Below are positions 52,684-61,761 of a DNA stretch of 64,000 nt, in pieces (the stretch's first letter is position 1; each line of letters begins with the position of its first letter). The DNA is taken from contig NZ_LR134290.1 of the NCBI RefSeq assembly GCF_900636545.1, positions 4,836,001 to 4,900,000 of the forward strand, read 5' to 3'. A program made the translations under genes and the position numbers. The notes below the pieces were generated by a model. That model saw only the letters and a program-made list of their open reading frames with translations, was not told the origin of the DNA and did no database searches. Origin of the DNA: Pseudomonas mendocina (GTDB lineage: Bacteria > Pseudomonadota > Gammaproteobacteria > Pseudomonadales > Pseudomonadaceae).

Positions 52684-54672
52684 ATGCCCGATCGCGCCCG
52701 CACCTCGTTGCCCGATGTTCTCGCCGGCCCGCTGCTGCGCCGCATGGAGCCTGACCGGCTGGTGCTCTGGCTGGTGGCCAGTCGCGCGCTGGACCTGCAA
52801 CTGTGGCTGCGGGCCGACGGCGAAGAGCCGCGCACGCAGAGCCTCGACGCGCATTGCCAACGCCTGCCGCTGGGCCGCCACGCGGTGCTGCACCTGATCG
52901 ACCTGTCGCTGGAGCAGGCGCTGCCGCAGGATGTGCGCATCGCCTATGACCTGCAGATCGTCGAGGACCAAGGCACTCGTGGCATGGCCGACTGGGCGCA
53001 GCACCTGCTCTACGACGGCGCCGAGCATGCCGACTTCATCCTGCGCTCACGGGTCGATCAACTGCTCCATGGCTCCTGCCGCAAGCCGCACCACGCCGCG
53101 TCTGACGGCCTGCTCTGCGCCGACCGCCTGCTGGCCGAGCAGCACGACGCCACCCAGCGTCCGGCGCTGCTGCTGATGAGTGGCGATCAGGTCTACGTCG
53201 ACGACGTCGCCGGGCCGATGCTGTGCGCCATTCACCAGTTGATCGCCCGCCTCGGTCTGTTCGACGAGTTTCTCGAAGGCGCCGTGGTCGAGGACAGCCA
53301 GGCGCTGTATGGCCACCCGGTCGGTTACTACCAGCGAGCTGAGCTGCTACCTGCGGTGAAAAGCAACCAGACCCTGCGCGACAAGTTCTTCGGGGGTGTG
53401 GAAAAGCCGGTGTTCACCAGCAGCAGCGCCGACAATCACCTGGTGACCTTCGCCGAGATGATCGCCATGTACCTGCTGGTCTGGTCGCCGCTGCCCTGGA
53501 CGCTAATCAGCGAAGACCAGCCGCCGCTGGATGAAGAACAACAGCAGCGCTACACCAACGAGCGCGAGCGCATCGACGCCTTCCGCCGGACGCTCGGCCA
53601 GGCCGCCCGGGTATTCGCCCACCTGCCGACACTGATGATCTTCGACGACCACGACGTCACCGATGACTGGAATCTATCCGCGCGCTGGGAGCAGACCGCC
53701 TACGGCCACCCCTTCTCCAAGCGCATCATCGGCAACGCCCTGCTCGCCTATCTGCTGTGTCAGGGCTGGGGCAACAACCCGGATGTGTTCGAGAAGCCGC
53801 TGCAGGCCTTTGCCGAACTGCTTGAGCAGCGCCAGGACGAACACCTCCAGGCCGAGCTACAGGACGGATTGATCGACCAGCTGCTGCATTTCGAACAGTG
53901 GCACTACGTGCTGCCGAGCACACCGGCGCTACTGGTACTGGATACCCGCACGCGGCGTTGGCGCAGTGAAGGACACCTGTCAAAACCCTCGGGGCTGATG
54001 GATTGGGAGGCGCTGTGCGACTTTCAGCAGGCGCTGCTCGATCACCCCAGCTGCATCATCGTTTCAGCGGCGCCGATGTTCGGCGTGAAGTTGATCGAAG
54101 GCATCCAGAAACTCTTCACCCTGGCCGGCCACCCGCTGATGGTCGATGCGGAAAACTGGATGGCCCACCGCGGCGCGGCCAGCGTGATGATGAACATCTT
54201 CCGCCATTCACGTACGCCGAGGGATTTCGTGATTCTCTCCGGCGACGTGCACTACTCCTTCGTCTACCGCGTGAACATCCGCCACAAGCGCGCCAGCCCG
54301 ACCATCTGGCAGATCACCAGCAGCGGCATCAAGAACGAATTTCCACACAAGCTGCTGGACTGGTTCGACCGTCTCAACCGCTGGCTCTACGCGCCCTGGT
54401 CGCCGCTCAACTGGCTGACCAAGCGCCGCCGTATGCGCGTCACGCCGCTGATTCCCGACCGCAGCCGCGCCGGCGAGCGCCTGTGGAACGCCGCCGGCCT
54501 CGGCCAGGTGTTCTTTGATGAGCAAGGCAGGCCCGAGCGCATCCTCCATCTCAATGCCGATGGCTCACCGCCCGCCACCTTCATCGCCGAACGCGAATCC
54601 GGCCCGGCGAAACTGGCGCTGAGCAGCCCCGGCAATCGCGGCGCGACGCCCGGGGACGAACACCTGCGCTGA
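52684..54672 (+). CDS. PhoD-like metallophosphatase family protein
   Basis: This 662-aa protein has metallophosphatase signatures: MSGDQVYVDD (about residues 164-173), FDDHDVTDDWN (about 320-330) and LSGDVHYSFVYRV (about 518-530), the standard metal-ligand blocks. There is no signal peptide, so it is probably cytoplasmic, unlike secreted PhoD enzymes. The substrate is unknown. It is followed by a bidirectional terminator. Confidence 0.85.
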   Translation: MPDRARTSLPDVLAGPLLRRMEPDRLVLWLVASRALDLQLWLRADGEEPRTQSLDAHCQRLPLGRHAVLHLIDLSLEQALPQDVRIAYDLQIVEDQGTRGMADWAQHLLYDGAEHADFILRSRVDQLLHGSCRKPHHAASDGLLCADRLLAEQHDATQRPALLLMSGDQVYVDDVAGPMLCAIHQLIARLGLFDEFLEGAVVEDSQALYGHPVGYYQRAELLPAVKSNQTLRDKFFGGVEKPVFTSSSADNHLVTFAEMIAMYLLVWSPLPWTLISEDQPPLDEEQQQRYTNERERIDAFRRTLGQAARVFAHLPTLMIFDDHDVTDDWNLSARWEQTAYGHPFSKRIIGNALLAYLLCQGWGNNPDVFEKPLQAFAELLEQRQDEHLQAELQDGLIDQLLHFEQWHYVLPSTPALLVLDTRTRRWRSEGHLSKPSGLMDWEALCDFQQALLDHPSCIIVSAAPMFGVKLIEGIQKLFTLAGHPLMVDAENWMAHRGAASVMMNIFRHSRTPRDFVILSGDVHYSFVYRVNIRHKRASPTIWQITSSGIKNEFPHKLLDWFDRLNRWLYAPWSPLNWLTKRRRMRVTPLIPDRSRAGERLWNAAGLGQVFFDEQGRPERILHLNADGSPPATFIAERESGPAKLALSSPGNRGATPGDEHLR

Positions 54673-54692
54673 GCGAACGAAAAATCGCCCAC

Positions 54693-54728
54693 AAAAAAAC
54701 CGGAGCCTTTGCAGGCCCCGGTTTTTTG
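54693..54728. terminator. Bidirectional Rho-independent terminator
   Basis: ACCGG-A-GCCT-TTGC-AGGC-C-CCGGT is flanked by an A-run on the left (54693-54699) and TTTTTT on the right. It stops both the metallophosphatase gene (plus) and the YcaC-type gene (minus). Confidence 0.9.
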
Positions 54729-54743
54729 CGTTTCAGGCGAGGA

Positions 54744-55373
54744 TCACTTGCCAGCGGTCAGCGCGCTGTAGCTGGTGATCAGGTTGCGGTAGTCCGGGAT
54801 GTGATCCGAGCAGATCTTGGCCAGGCCTTCCACGTCGTTGCGCCAGTCGCGGTGCAGCTCGCAGGCCACGGCGAACCAGTTCATCAGTTGCGCGCCGGCC
54901 TGAGTCATGCGGCTCCAGGCCGAGTCACGGGTGATCTGATTGAAGGTGCCCGAGGCATCGGTCACCACGAACACGTCGAAGCCTTCCTCGATGGCCGACA
55001 GGGCCGGGAACGCCACGCACACCTCGGTGACCACGCCGGCGATGATCAGTTGCTTCTTGCCGGTGGCCTTGATCGCCTTGACGAAGTCTTCGTTGTCCCA
55101 GGCGTTGATCTGGCCGGGGCGGGCGATGTACGGGGCATCCGGGAACATTTCCTTCAGCTCCGGCACCAGCGGGCCGTTGGGGCCGGTCTCGAAGCTGGTG
55201 GTGAGGATGGTCGGCAGGTTGAAGAACTTGGCGAGGTCGGCCAGCGCCAGCACGTTGTTCTTGAACTTGTCCGGCTCGATGTCGCGAACCAGGGACAGCA
55301 GACCGGCCTGGTGGTCGACCAGCAGTACGACGGCGTTGTCTTTGTCCAGGCGGTTGTAGGTGGCGTTGGTCAT
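54744..55373 (-). CDS. YcaC-like isochorismatase-family hydrolase
   Basis: This 209-aa cysteine hydrolase strongly resembles E. coli YcaC, a protein of unknown substrate (AVVLLVDHQAGLLSLVRDIEPDKFK, FVKAIKATGKKQLIIAGVVTEVCVAFPALSAIEEGFDVFVV). The Asp in VDHQ and the Cys in VTEVCV form part of the catalytic set. It is divergent from a LysR gene at 55531, its likely regulator. A paralogue lies at 60836. Confidence 0.92.
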   Translation of the reverse strand: MTNATYNRLDKDNAVVLLVDHQAGLLSLVRDIEPDKFKNNVLALADLAKFFNLPTILTTSFETGPNGPLVPELKEMFPDAPYIARPGQINAWDNEDFVKAIKATGKKQLIIAGVVTEVCVAFPALSAIEEGFDVFVVTDASGTFNQITRDSAWSRMTQAGAQLMNWFAVACELHRDWRNDVEGLAKICSDHIPDYRNLITSYSALTAGK

Positions 55374-55530
55374 GGTGAAGTCCTCGAAATGTTTTCAGTG
55401 GTGACCGGCGATCCGGTGCGTTGGGTTTCGTTCAGCAGTGCGTCACTGCATGGAAGAAAGATTAAATTCGAGACCTTTAACCGACTAGACTGCTAAAACT
55501 GCCTCTAGCGTTCTATTTGGAGAACGATCA

Positions 55531-56436
55531 ATGGAAGACCTCAACAGCCTCTATTACTTCACCCAGGTGGTGGAGCATGGCGGCTTCGCTGCAGCGGGGC
55601 GCGCGCTGGACATGCCCAAGTCCAAGCTCAGCCGGCGCATCGCCGAACTCGAAGAACGCCTCGGCGTGCGCCTGCTGCACCGCACCAGCCGGCACCTGTC
55701 GCTCACCGAGATCGGCCAGGCGTATTACCAGCGCTGCCTGGCCATGCGCGTGGAGGCCGAAGGCGCGGCGGAGGTGATCGAGCGCAATCGCGCCGAGCCA
55801 CGCGGCCTGGTGCGCCTGGCCTGCCCGACGACGCTGCTCAACTCCTGGGTGGGGCCGATGCTGACCCGCTACATGCTCAAGTACCCGCTGGTGGAGCTGT
55901 ACATCGAAAGCACCAACCGCCGCGTGGACCTGCTGCATGAAGGCTTCGACGTGGCCCTGCGAGTGCGTTTCCCGCCGCTGGAAAACACCGACATGGTGAT
56001 GAAAGTGCTCGCCGCCAGTACCCAATGCCTGGTGGGGCACCCGAATCTGCTGGCCGCGCTGCCGAAGGATTTCCCGCCCGAACAACTGGGCAGCCTGCCG
56101 AGCCTGCACTGGGGCGGCGCGCAGCGCGACTACCAGTGGGAGCTGCTCGGCCCGGACGATGGCAAGTTGGTGATCGCACACCGGCCACGGATGATCACCG
56201 ATGACCTGCGCGCCCTGCGCGACGGCGCGTTGGCGGGTGTCGGCATCGTGCACCTGCCGCGTGTGGCGGTACGCGACGACCTGGCCGCCGGCAGCCTGGT
56301 GGAGATGCTACCGGGCTGGGCGCCCAAGTGCGGCATCGTCCACGCCATCTTCCCCTCGCGGCGCGGCCTGCTGCCGTCGGTGCGCACCCTGATCGATTTC
56401 CTCGCCGAGGAATTCAGCCAGAGCGATATGGCCTAG
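55531..56436 (+). CDS. LysR-family transcriptional regulator
   Basis: This 301-aa LTTR has an N-terminal HTH (LNSLYYFTQVVEHGGFAAAGRALDMPKSKLSRRIAELEERLG) and a substrate-binding domain. It is related to the LysR group that controls nearby hydrolases or quinone-type redox genes. Divergent from the YcaC-type gene across 157 bp. A 14-bp stem follows its stop. Confidence 0.92.
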   Translation: MEDLNSLYYFTQVVEHGGFAAAGRALDMPKSKLSRRIAELEERLGVRLLHRTSRHLSLTEIGQAYYQRCLAMRVEAEGAAEVIERNRAEPRGLVRLACPTTLLNSWVGPMLTRYMLKYPLVELYIESTNRRVDLLHEGFDVALRVRFPPLENTDMVMKVLAASTQCLVGHPNLLAALPKDFPPEQLGSLPSLHWGGAQRDYQWELLGPDDGKLVIAHRPRMITDDLRALRDGALAGVGIVHLPRVAVRDDLAAGSLVEMLPGWAPKCGIVHAIFPSRRGLLPSVRTLIDFLAEEFSQSDMA

Positions 56437-56440
56437 AAAG

Positions 56441-56473
56441 GCCGAAGGCGCCGTCAGCCACGGCGCCTTCGGC
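56441..56473. terminator. Strong hairpin after LysR gene
   Basis: A perfect 14-bp stem GCCGAAGGCGCCGT/ACGGCGCCTTCGGC with a 5-nt loop sits in the gap between convergent genes. No T-run follows, so it may rely on Rho or serve as an mRNA end-protecting structure. Confidence 0.65.
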
Positions 56474-56516
56474 GCGGGATATGGGCCGCCCGGCCTGTGA
56501 CCGGGCGCCCCTGCGA

Positions 56517-58139
56517 TCACACGGAGGCCGGGGCGGTCTCCGCTGCCTGCGCGGCCTGCCGGGCCGGCATCAGGAAGTGATCGATGCGGATGGCCACGCC
56601 GGCCGTCTGGAACTGCCGGGCGGCAGCCTCGATGCGCTGCTCGGCACGGGTCACCCGGCCATGGTGGCGCAGGTGTTCGAGCCAGGACTCGTCGAAGAAG
56701 AACTCCTGCCAGTGCCGCGGGTTCTCGCTGTTCTGCACCAACCCCCAGGAGAACGCGCCGTTGCGTCGACGCATGCGCGCCACCTCGTTCATCGCCTGGC
56801 GGAACGCTGCAGCATGCTCGGCCGCGATGTCGTAGTGCAGGGTGACCATCACCGGGCCACGCTCGAGGTCGGCCTCGTCAGCCAGAATCGGCGCAGGCCA
56901 GTGCAGCGAGGGCGCCAGGTCTTCGCTTGCGGTGACCGGCAGCGGGAATCTGCCGGTCAGCAGCAGGCCCAGCACCAGGCAGCCAGCGGCGGCGAACAGC
57001 GCCAGCGGAATCGACGCATGGCTGGCGACGAAGCCCCAGAGCGCGCCACCAGCGGCCATGCTGCCGAAGAACACCAGGATGTACACCGACAGCGCCCGTG
57101 CCCGCACCCAGTCCGGCACCGAGGTCTGCGCGGCCACCTGCAGGCTGGACAGCACGGCGATCCACGCCGCGCCGCTGAGCAGCATCACCGGCAGCAAGGC
57201 GGCGAAGTGGCGCACGCTGGCCAGGGCCAGCAACACCAGGGCGTAGAGCAGGCTGGCCAGCAGCACCAGGCGGTCGCTGCTGATGCGCTCGCGAATGCGT
57301 GGCAGCAGGGTGGCGCCTAGAACAGCGCCGACACCGACGCTGCCGAGCATCAGGCCGAAGTCGCTGGCGCTGCCCTGCAACTCGCCACGCACGATCAGCG
57401 GCAGCAGCGACATGCCGGCGCTGGCACCGACGAAGAATGCCGCCGCGCGCACCAGCACCGCCTGCAGCGGCTTGGACGCACGGCTGTAGCGCCAGCCGGC
57501 GCGGATGGCACCCAACAGGCGTTCGGCTGGGAAGGTGGCGACCTGGCGCTCGCGCTTCCAGGTCAGCAGCACGGCCATGACCGCGAAGAACGACAGGGCA
57601 TTGAGGGCGAAGGTCGCCCAGGGGCCACTGAGGCTGACCAGCACACCGGCGATGGCCGGGCCGAGTGCACGGGCGACGTTGATGCCGAGGCTGGACAGGG
57701 CGATGGCCGAGGGCAAATCGCGCTTGCTCACCAGCTCCGGGGTCAGCGCCGACCAGGCCGGCATCATCAGCGCGGTGCCGACACCCATGGCCAGTGTCAT
57801 GCCCAGCAGCAGCCAGACACTGGTCAGCCCGAGCAGGGTCAGTGTCGCCAGCGCAGTGGCCACGGCGGCCATCCATATCTGCACGCCCAGCAGGTAGCGG
57901 CGCTTGTCGACGATATCGGCCATGGCCCCGGCCGGCAGCGCCAGCAGGAACATCGGCGCCGAGCCGGCCACCTGCACCAGCGCCACATGCATGGGATTGG
58001 CCGACAGGCTGGTCATCAGCCAGCCAGCGCCGACCTCATGCATCCAGGTGCCGATGTTCGAGGCGATGCTGGCCAGCCATAGCCAGCGGAAGGTGCTGTG
58101 GTTGAGGGCGCCCCAGGGCGACGGTTTGGCGGTGGTCAT
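56517..58139 (-). CDS. MFS transporter (DUF894/EntS-like) fused to a C-terminal ABM-like domain
   Basis: This 540-aa protein has 12 spans (residues about 15-410). A soluble C-terminal domain (about 430-525) reads VMVTLHYDIAAEHAAAFRQAMNEVARMRRRNGAF...WLEHLRHHGRVT, a dimeric alpha-beta-barrel pattern like ABM proteins. The fusion occurs in a known MFS subfamily. The substrate is unknown. It is the last gene of the minus-strand operon that starts at 61522, after a 75-bp gap. Confidence 0.88.
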   Translation of the reverse strand: MTTAKPSPWGALNHSTFRWLWLASIASNIGTWMHEVGAGWLMTSLSANPMHVALVQVAGSAPMFLLALPAGAMADIVDKRRYLLGVQIWMAAVATALATLTLLGLTSVWLLLGMTLAMGVGTALMMPAWSALTPELVSKRDLPSAIALSSLGINVARALGPAIAGVLVSLSGPWATFALNALSFFAVMAVLLTWKRERQVATFPAERLLGAIRAGWRYSRASKPLQAVLVRAAAFFVGASAGMSLLPLIVRGELQGSASDFGLMLGSVGVGAVLGATLLPRIRERISSDRLVLLASLLYALVLLALASVRHFAALLPVMLLSGAAWIAVLSSLQVAAQTSVPDWVRARALSVYILVFFGSMAAGGALWGFVASHASIPLALFAAAGCLVLGLLLTGRFPLPVTASEDLAPSLHWPAPILADEADLERGPVMVTLHYDIAAEHAAAFRQAMNEVARMRRRNGAFSWGLVQNSENPRHWQEFFFDESWLEHLRHHGRVTRAEQRIEAAARQFQTAGVAIRIDHFLMPARQAAQAAETAPASV

Positions 58140-58214
58140 CGGAGCGGACCTTGTCTGGGAATAGGGGAAATTGGCGCGCTGCAGCCAACCCGTTCGGGCT
58201 GGCTGCAGGCAGGT

Positions 58215-60197
58215 TCAGAAGACGAAGCAGGAGCAGCCGAACGCGCCCCAGAAGCCCTGGTGGTCGCTGACCGGCACACTGCTGCGGCGCGCACGATCAT
58301 GCTGGTGCTGGTGCACGGCGCAGGAGCCGATGCACTGGTGGATGCTCGCGGTCAGCGGCGCGGCAGTCGGGCTCCAGTGGCCGGGCACGATGGCCACCGG
58401 CGACCAGTCCGGCATCACCGGCACGCTCGGCGGCGCCAGCTTGTCGAACTCGCGGGTGGCGTGCACCACCTTGCCGCCGACTACGGTGAGCACCGATTCC
58501 AGCCATTTGATCTGTTCTTCCTCGACGCTGAAGAAGTCCGCCGACAGGGCCACCAGATCCGCCAGTTGGCCCACCTTGATCTGCCCCTTCTTGCCCTGCT
58601 CGCTGGAGAACCAGGCGCTGCCGTGGGTGAACAGTTGCAGCGCGGTGGCCCGTGGCAGGCCCTGCGGGTAGAGCGTGGTGCCGCCGACGGTCTTGCCGCT
58701 GACCAGCCAGTACAGCGCTGTCCAAGGGTTGTAGCTGGCCACGCGGGTGGCGTCGGTACCGGCGCCGACCGGCACCCCCTCGGCCAGCATGCGCTGGATC
58801 GGCGGCGTGGCTTCGGCCGCCTTGGCGCCGTAGCGGTCGATGAAGTATTCCCCCTGGAATGCCATGCGGTGCTGGATGGCGATGCCGCCGCCGAGCGCGC
58901 GCACCCGCTCGATATTGCGCGGGCTGATGGTCTCGGCGTGGTCGAACAGCCAGGGCAGACCATTGAAGGGAATGTCGCGGTCGACCTTCTCGAACACGTC
59001 GAGCATGCGCGAGATGGATTCGTCGTAGGTGGCATGCAGGCGGAACGGCCAGCGCTGCTCCACCAGATGACGCACCACCGGCTCCAGGTCGGCCTCCATG
59101 TTCGGCGCCAGGTCCGGGCGCGGTTCGAGGAAGTCCTCGAAGTCGGCGGCGGAGAACACCAGCATTTCGCCGGCACCGTTGTGGCGCAGGAAGTCATCGC
59201 CCTGATGCAGCTTGACGCTGCCGGTCCAGTTCTTGAAGTCGGTCAGCTCTTCCTTGGGCTTCTGGGTGAACAGGTTGTAGGCGATGCGCACGGTGAGCTG
59301 GTCCTTGTCGGCCAGTTCCTGGATCACCTGATAGTCGTCGGGGTAGTTCTGGTAGCCGCCACCGGCGTCGATGGCGCTGGTCACGCCCAGGCGATTGAGC
59401 TCACGCATGAACTGGCGGGTGGAGTTGACCTGATACTCCAGCGGCAGCTTCGGCCCCTTGGCCAGGGTGGCGTAGAGAATCATGGCGTTGGGGCGGGCGA
59501 TCAGCATGCCGGTGGGATTGCCGTTGGCATCGCGCTGAATCTCCCCGCCCGGCGGATTGGGGGTGTTCTTGTCGTAGCCCACGGCGCGCAGCGCTGCGCG
59601 GTTGAGCAAGGCGCGGTCGTACAGGTGGAGGATGAACACCGGCGTATCCGGCGCCGCGCGGTTGATCTCTTCCAGGGTCGGCATGCGCTTCTCGGCGAAC
59701 TGGAACTCGGTCCAGCCGCCGACCACGCGCACCCACTGCGGCGCCGGGGTGCGCTCGGCCTGGGCCTTGAGCATGCGCATGGCTTCGGCCAGCGACGGTA
59801 CGCCTTCCCAGCGCAGCTCCAGGTTGTAGTTCAGCCCGCCACGGATCAGGTGCAGGTGCGAGTCGTTGAGGCCGGGAATCACCGTGCGTTTCTGCAGGTC
59901 GACCACGCGGGTGGCAGCACCACGCAGGGCCATGGCTTCGGCATCGCTGCCCACTGCAACGAATTTGCCATCCTTGATGGCGACCGCAGTGGCGTGTGGT
60001 TTTTCCGGGTCGACCGTATGCAGACGGCCGTTGAACAGAATGAGATCGGCGCTCATGGAGCCTCCTGGGGAACGAGTTGAAGAATCACTGGCGAAGGTGG
60101 CGAAAGGCAGGGCGGACCAGATCGCCCCGGCGGCGCCCAATACACCGCCAGCAGCAAGGATGCGGCGGCGGTTTTCATCGTGTGGATTACGGCTCAT
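58215..60197 (-). CDS. YtcJ-like amidohydrolase, probable Tat substrate
   Basis: This 660-aa metal-dependent amidohydrolase (amidohydro_3) has the HxH metal site HLHL in DSHLHLIRGG (about residue 88), and further ligands in FDHAET and GAGTDATRV. From the start at 60197 the N terminus carries a twin-arginine signal (NRRRILAAGGVLGAAGAIWS), predicting export. An in-frame ATG at 60053, with a strong AGGAGG site, would yield a leaderless cytoplasmic form. The unusually Cys/His-rich tail (QCIGSCAVHQHQHDRARR) follows the catalytic domain. The start overlaps the preceding gene in ATGA. Substrate unknown. Confidence 0.87.
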   Translation of the reverse strand: MSRNPHDENRRRILAAGGVLGAAGAIWSALPFATFASDSSTRSPGGSMSADLILFNGRLHTVDPEKPHATAVAIKDGKFVAVGSDAEAMALRGAATRVVDLQKRTVIPGLNDSHLHLIRGGLNYNLELRWEGVPSLAEAMRMLKAQAERTPAPQWVRVVGGWTEFQFAEKRMPTLEEINRAAPDTPVFILHLYDRALLNRAALRAVGYDKNTPNPPGGEIQRDANGNPTGMLIARPNAMILYATLAKGPKLPLEYQVNSTRQFMRELNRLGVTSAIDAGGGYQNYPDDYQVIQELADKDQLTVRIAYNLFTQKPKEELTDFKNWTGSVKLHQGDDFLRHNGAGEMLVFSAADFEDFLEPRPDLAPNMEADLEPVVRHLVEQRWPFRLHATYDESISRMLDVFEKVDRDIPFNGLPWLFDHAETISPRNIERVRALGGGIAIQHRMAFQGEYFIDRYGAKAAEATPPIQRMLAEGVPVGAGTDATRVASYNPWTALYWLVSGKTVGGTTLYPQGLPRATALQLFTHGSAWFSSEQGKKGQIKVGQLADLVALSADFFSVEEEQIKWLESVLTVVGGKVVHATREFDKLAPPSVPVMPDWSPVAIVPGHWSPTAAPLTASIHQCIGSCAVHQHQHDRARRSSVPVSDHQGFWGAFGCSCFVF

Positions 60198-60772
60198 GAA
60201 CGTTGCTCCTGGCCGTGAGGCTTCAGCCAGGCGGCAAAGGCGCGCGTGGCCATGGGCATGAACAGGTACACCACGAGCAGGACGATGCTCAGGGTGATCA
60301 ACACGTTGCTCAGCAGTGGGCCTGCAAGCCCTGGAAGCATAGTGAATACCGGCTGCCACAGCGCCGGTACCAGCAGGCTCAGCGGCATGATCACCAGGAA
60401 GGTGACGATCGCCTGCTTCCAGCGCGGCGGTGGCTGCACCGCCTCCCGTGGCACGAACCAGAAATCCTTGCCCAGCAACACCTCGGTGTCGTCGCCAGCG
60501 CGCAACAACGGCTGCACGTCAGCAACCAGTTGCTTGCGCGCCTCGGAGTCGAGCCAGCCCTGCATGTGTTGCAACTGGTCGAAACGCAACACGCAGGTGA
60601 AGTGCACCAGGCCGTCCTGGCGCTCGCGCGCGACGTCGACGCCCAGATGGCCAGCGCAATCGCCGGCAATGTCGATGATCTGGCGCAGCCAGGTTTCGTA
60701 GCGTTGCTCGTGTTGCTGCTGCACCTGATGGCGTACCACCAGGGTGACGGTGTCCGCTTGCGTCTGGTTCAT
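60194..60772 (-). CDS. ABM-domain protein with C-terminal membrane helices
   Basis: This 192-aa protein has an N-terminal ABM-like domain (about residues 8-95, TVTLVVRHQVQQQHEQRYETWLRQIIDIA...) followed by two or three hydrophobic spans (about 118-140 and 150-180). The membrane-tethered ABM architecture occurs in uncharacterised families. I place the start at 60772 with GGAG upstream. It overlaps the amidohydrolase gene by 4 nt, so the two are coupled. Confidence 0.85.
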   Translation of the reverse strand: MNQTQADTVTLVVRHQVQQQHEQRYETWLRQIIDIAGDCAGHLGVDVARERQDGLVHFTCVLRFDQLQHMQGWLDSEARKQLVADVQPLLRAGDDTEVLLGKDFWFVPREAVQPPPRWKQAIVTFLVIMPLSLLVPALWQPVFTMLPGLAGPLLSNVLITLSIVLLVVYLFMPMATRAFAAWLKPHGQEQRS

Positions 60773-60835
60773 TGTCTGTCTCCGCATCTGTTGCGAGTTG
60801 GAGCCAGCCTCCGTTGCGCGAAGGCTGGCATCGGC

Positions 60836-61522
60836 TCAGATAGGAGCGGCGACGGGGGCCAGAGTCGGGCCATGCTGCACGCGCTCGGGCGCCTTGTGCA
60901 CCATGGTGTAGGCGTAATCCACGCCCATCCCGTAGGCACCGGAATGTTCCTTGACCAGGTTCATGACGGCGTCATAGGTGTCGCGGTTCTTCCAGTCGCG
61001 CTGCCATTCCAGCAGAACCTGCTGCCAGGTCACCGGCACCACGCCAGCCTGGATCATGCGCTGCATGGCGTAGTCGTGGGCCGCTTGGGTGGTGCCGCCG
61101 GAGGCGTCGGCGACCATGTAAATCTCGTAACCGGCATCGTGCATGGCGGACAGGGCGAAGGTGGTGTTGCACACCTCGGTCCACAGGCCGGAGACGATGA
61201 TCTTGTTGCGGCCGTTCTTCTTCAGCGCGTCGCGGACTTTCTGGTCGTCCCAAGAGTTCATCGAGGTGCGCTCCAGCAGCGGCGTATCGGGGAATACCGC
61301 CAGCAGTTCAGGATAGGTGTGGCCGGAGAAGCTCTCGGTCTCGACCGTGGTGATGGTGGTCGGCACGTTGAAGATCTTGGCGGCCTTGGCCAGGCCCACG
61401 GTGTTGTTCTTCAGGGTCTGGCGGTCGATGCTCTGTACGCCGAAGGCCATCTGCGGCTGCTGGTCGATGAAGATCAGTTGGCTATTGAAGGGAGTGAGAA
61501 CTTCGGTTTTCGGATTGTTCAT
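60836..61522 (-). CDS. Isochorismatase-family cysteine hydrolase
   Basis: This 228-aa hydrolase has a catalytic Asp in LIFIDQQPQM and a nucleophile Cys in LWTEVCNTTFAL, with the conserved cis-peptide region before it. It is a relative of the YcaC-type protein at 54744 with its own distinct C terminus. Members cleave amide or vinyl-ether bonds. It is the first gene of the minus-strand operon with the ABM protein, amidohydrolase and MFS genes, and it faces the RidA gene across a large inverted repeat. Confidence 0.9.
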   Translation of the reverse strand: MNNPKTEVLTPFNSQLIFIDQQPQMAFGVQSIDRQTLKNNTVGLAKAAKIFNVPTTITTVETESFSGHTYPELLAVFPDTPLLERTSMNSWDDQKVRDALKKNGRNKIIVSGLWTEVCNTTFALSAMHDAGYEIYMVADASGGTTQAAHDYAMQRMIQAGVVPVTWQQVLLEWQRDWKNRDTYDAVMNLVKEHSGAYGMGVDYAYTMVHKAPERVQHGPTLAPVAAPI

Positions 61523-61632
61523 GGCGGTTACCTGTCTGCTGAATGATTGTTGTAGGGCACGTCCCGGAAGGCTCGTCGTAGAGCGATCACGTCCGGAACA
61601 GGCACTCAAGTTAGCCGAACGACAGGCGGTTT

Positions 61633-61676
61633 GTTTGTGCATATTTGCGCCTCCGTGAGCGCATAAATGCACAAAC
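61633..61676. promoter_or_regulatory. 18-bp-arm inverted repeat between divergent hydrolase operon and RidA
   Basis: GTTTGTGCATATTTGCGC (61633-61650) and GCGCATAAATGCACAAAC (61659-61676) pair at 16 of 18 positions around an 8-bp spacer. Location midway between divergent start codons, and the LysR-type gene just beyond RidA, suggest an operator for a dimeric or tetrameric regulator. Confidence 0.7.
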
Positions 61677-61761
61677 ACCAGCGCCATGGCGGTGCTACCT
61701 TTTGCTCCCGATTACGCAGGACGCCGCGATCCACGCGGCCCGTCCATACAAGGAGAAGGCA

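Noticed and set aside
58098..60080. Plus-strand open frame of 660 codons
   Set aside because: It is antisense to the amidohydrolase, whose motifs are unmistakable on the minus strand.
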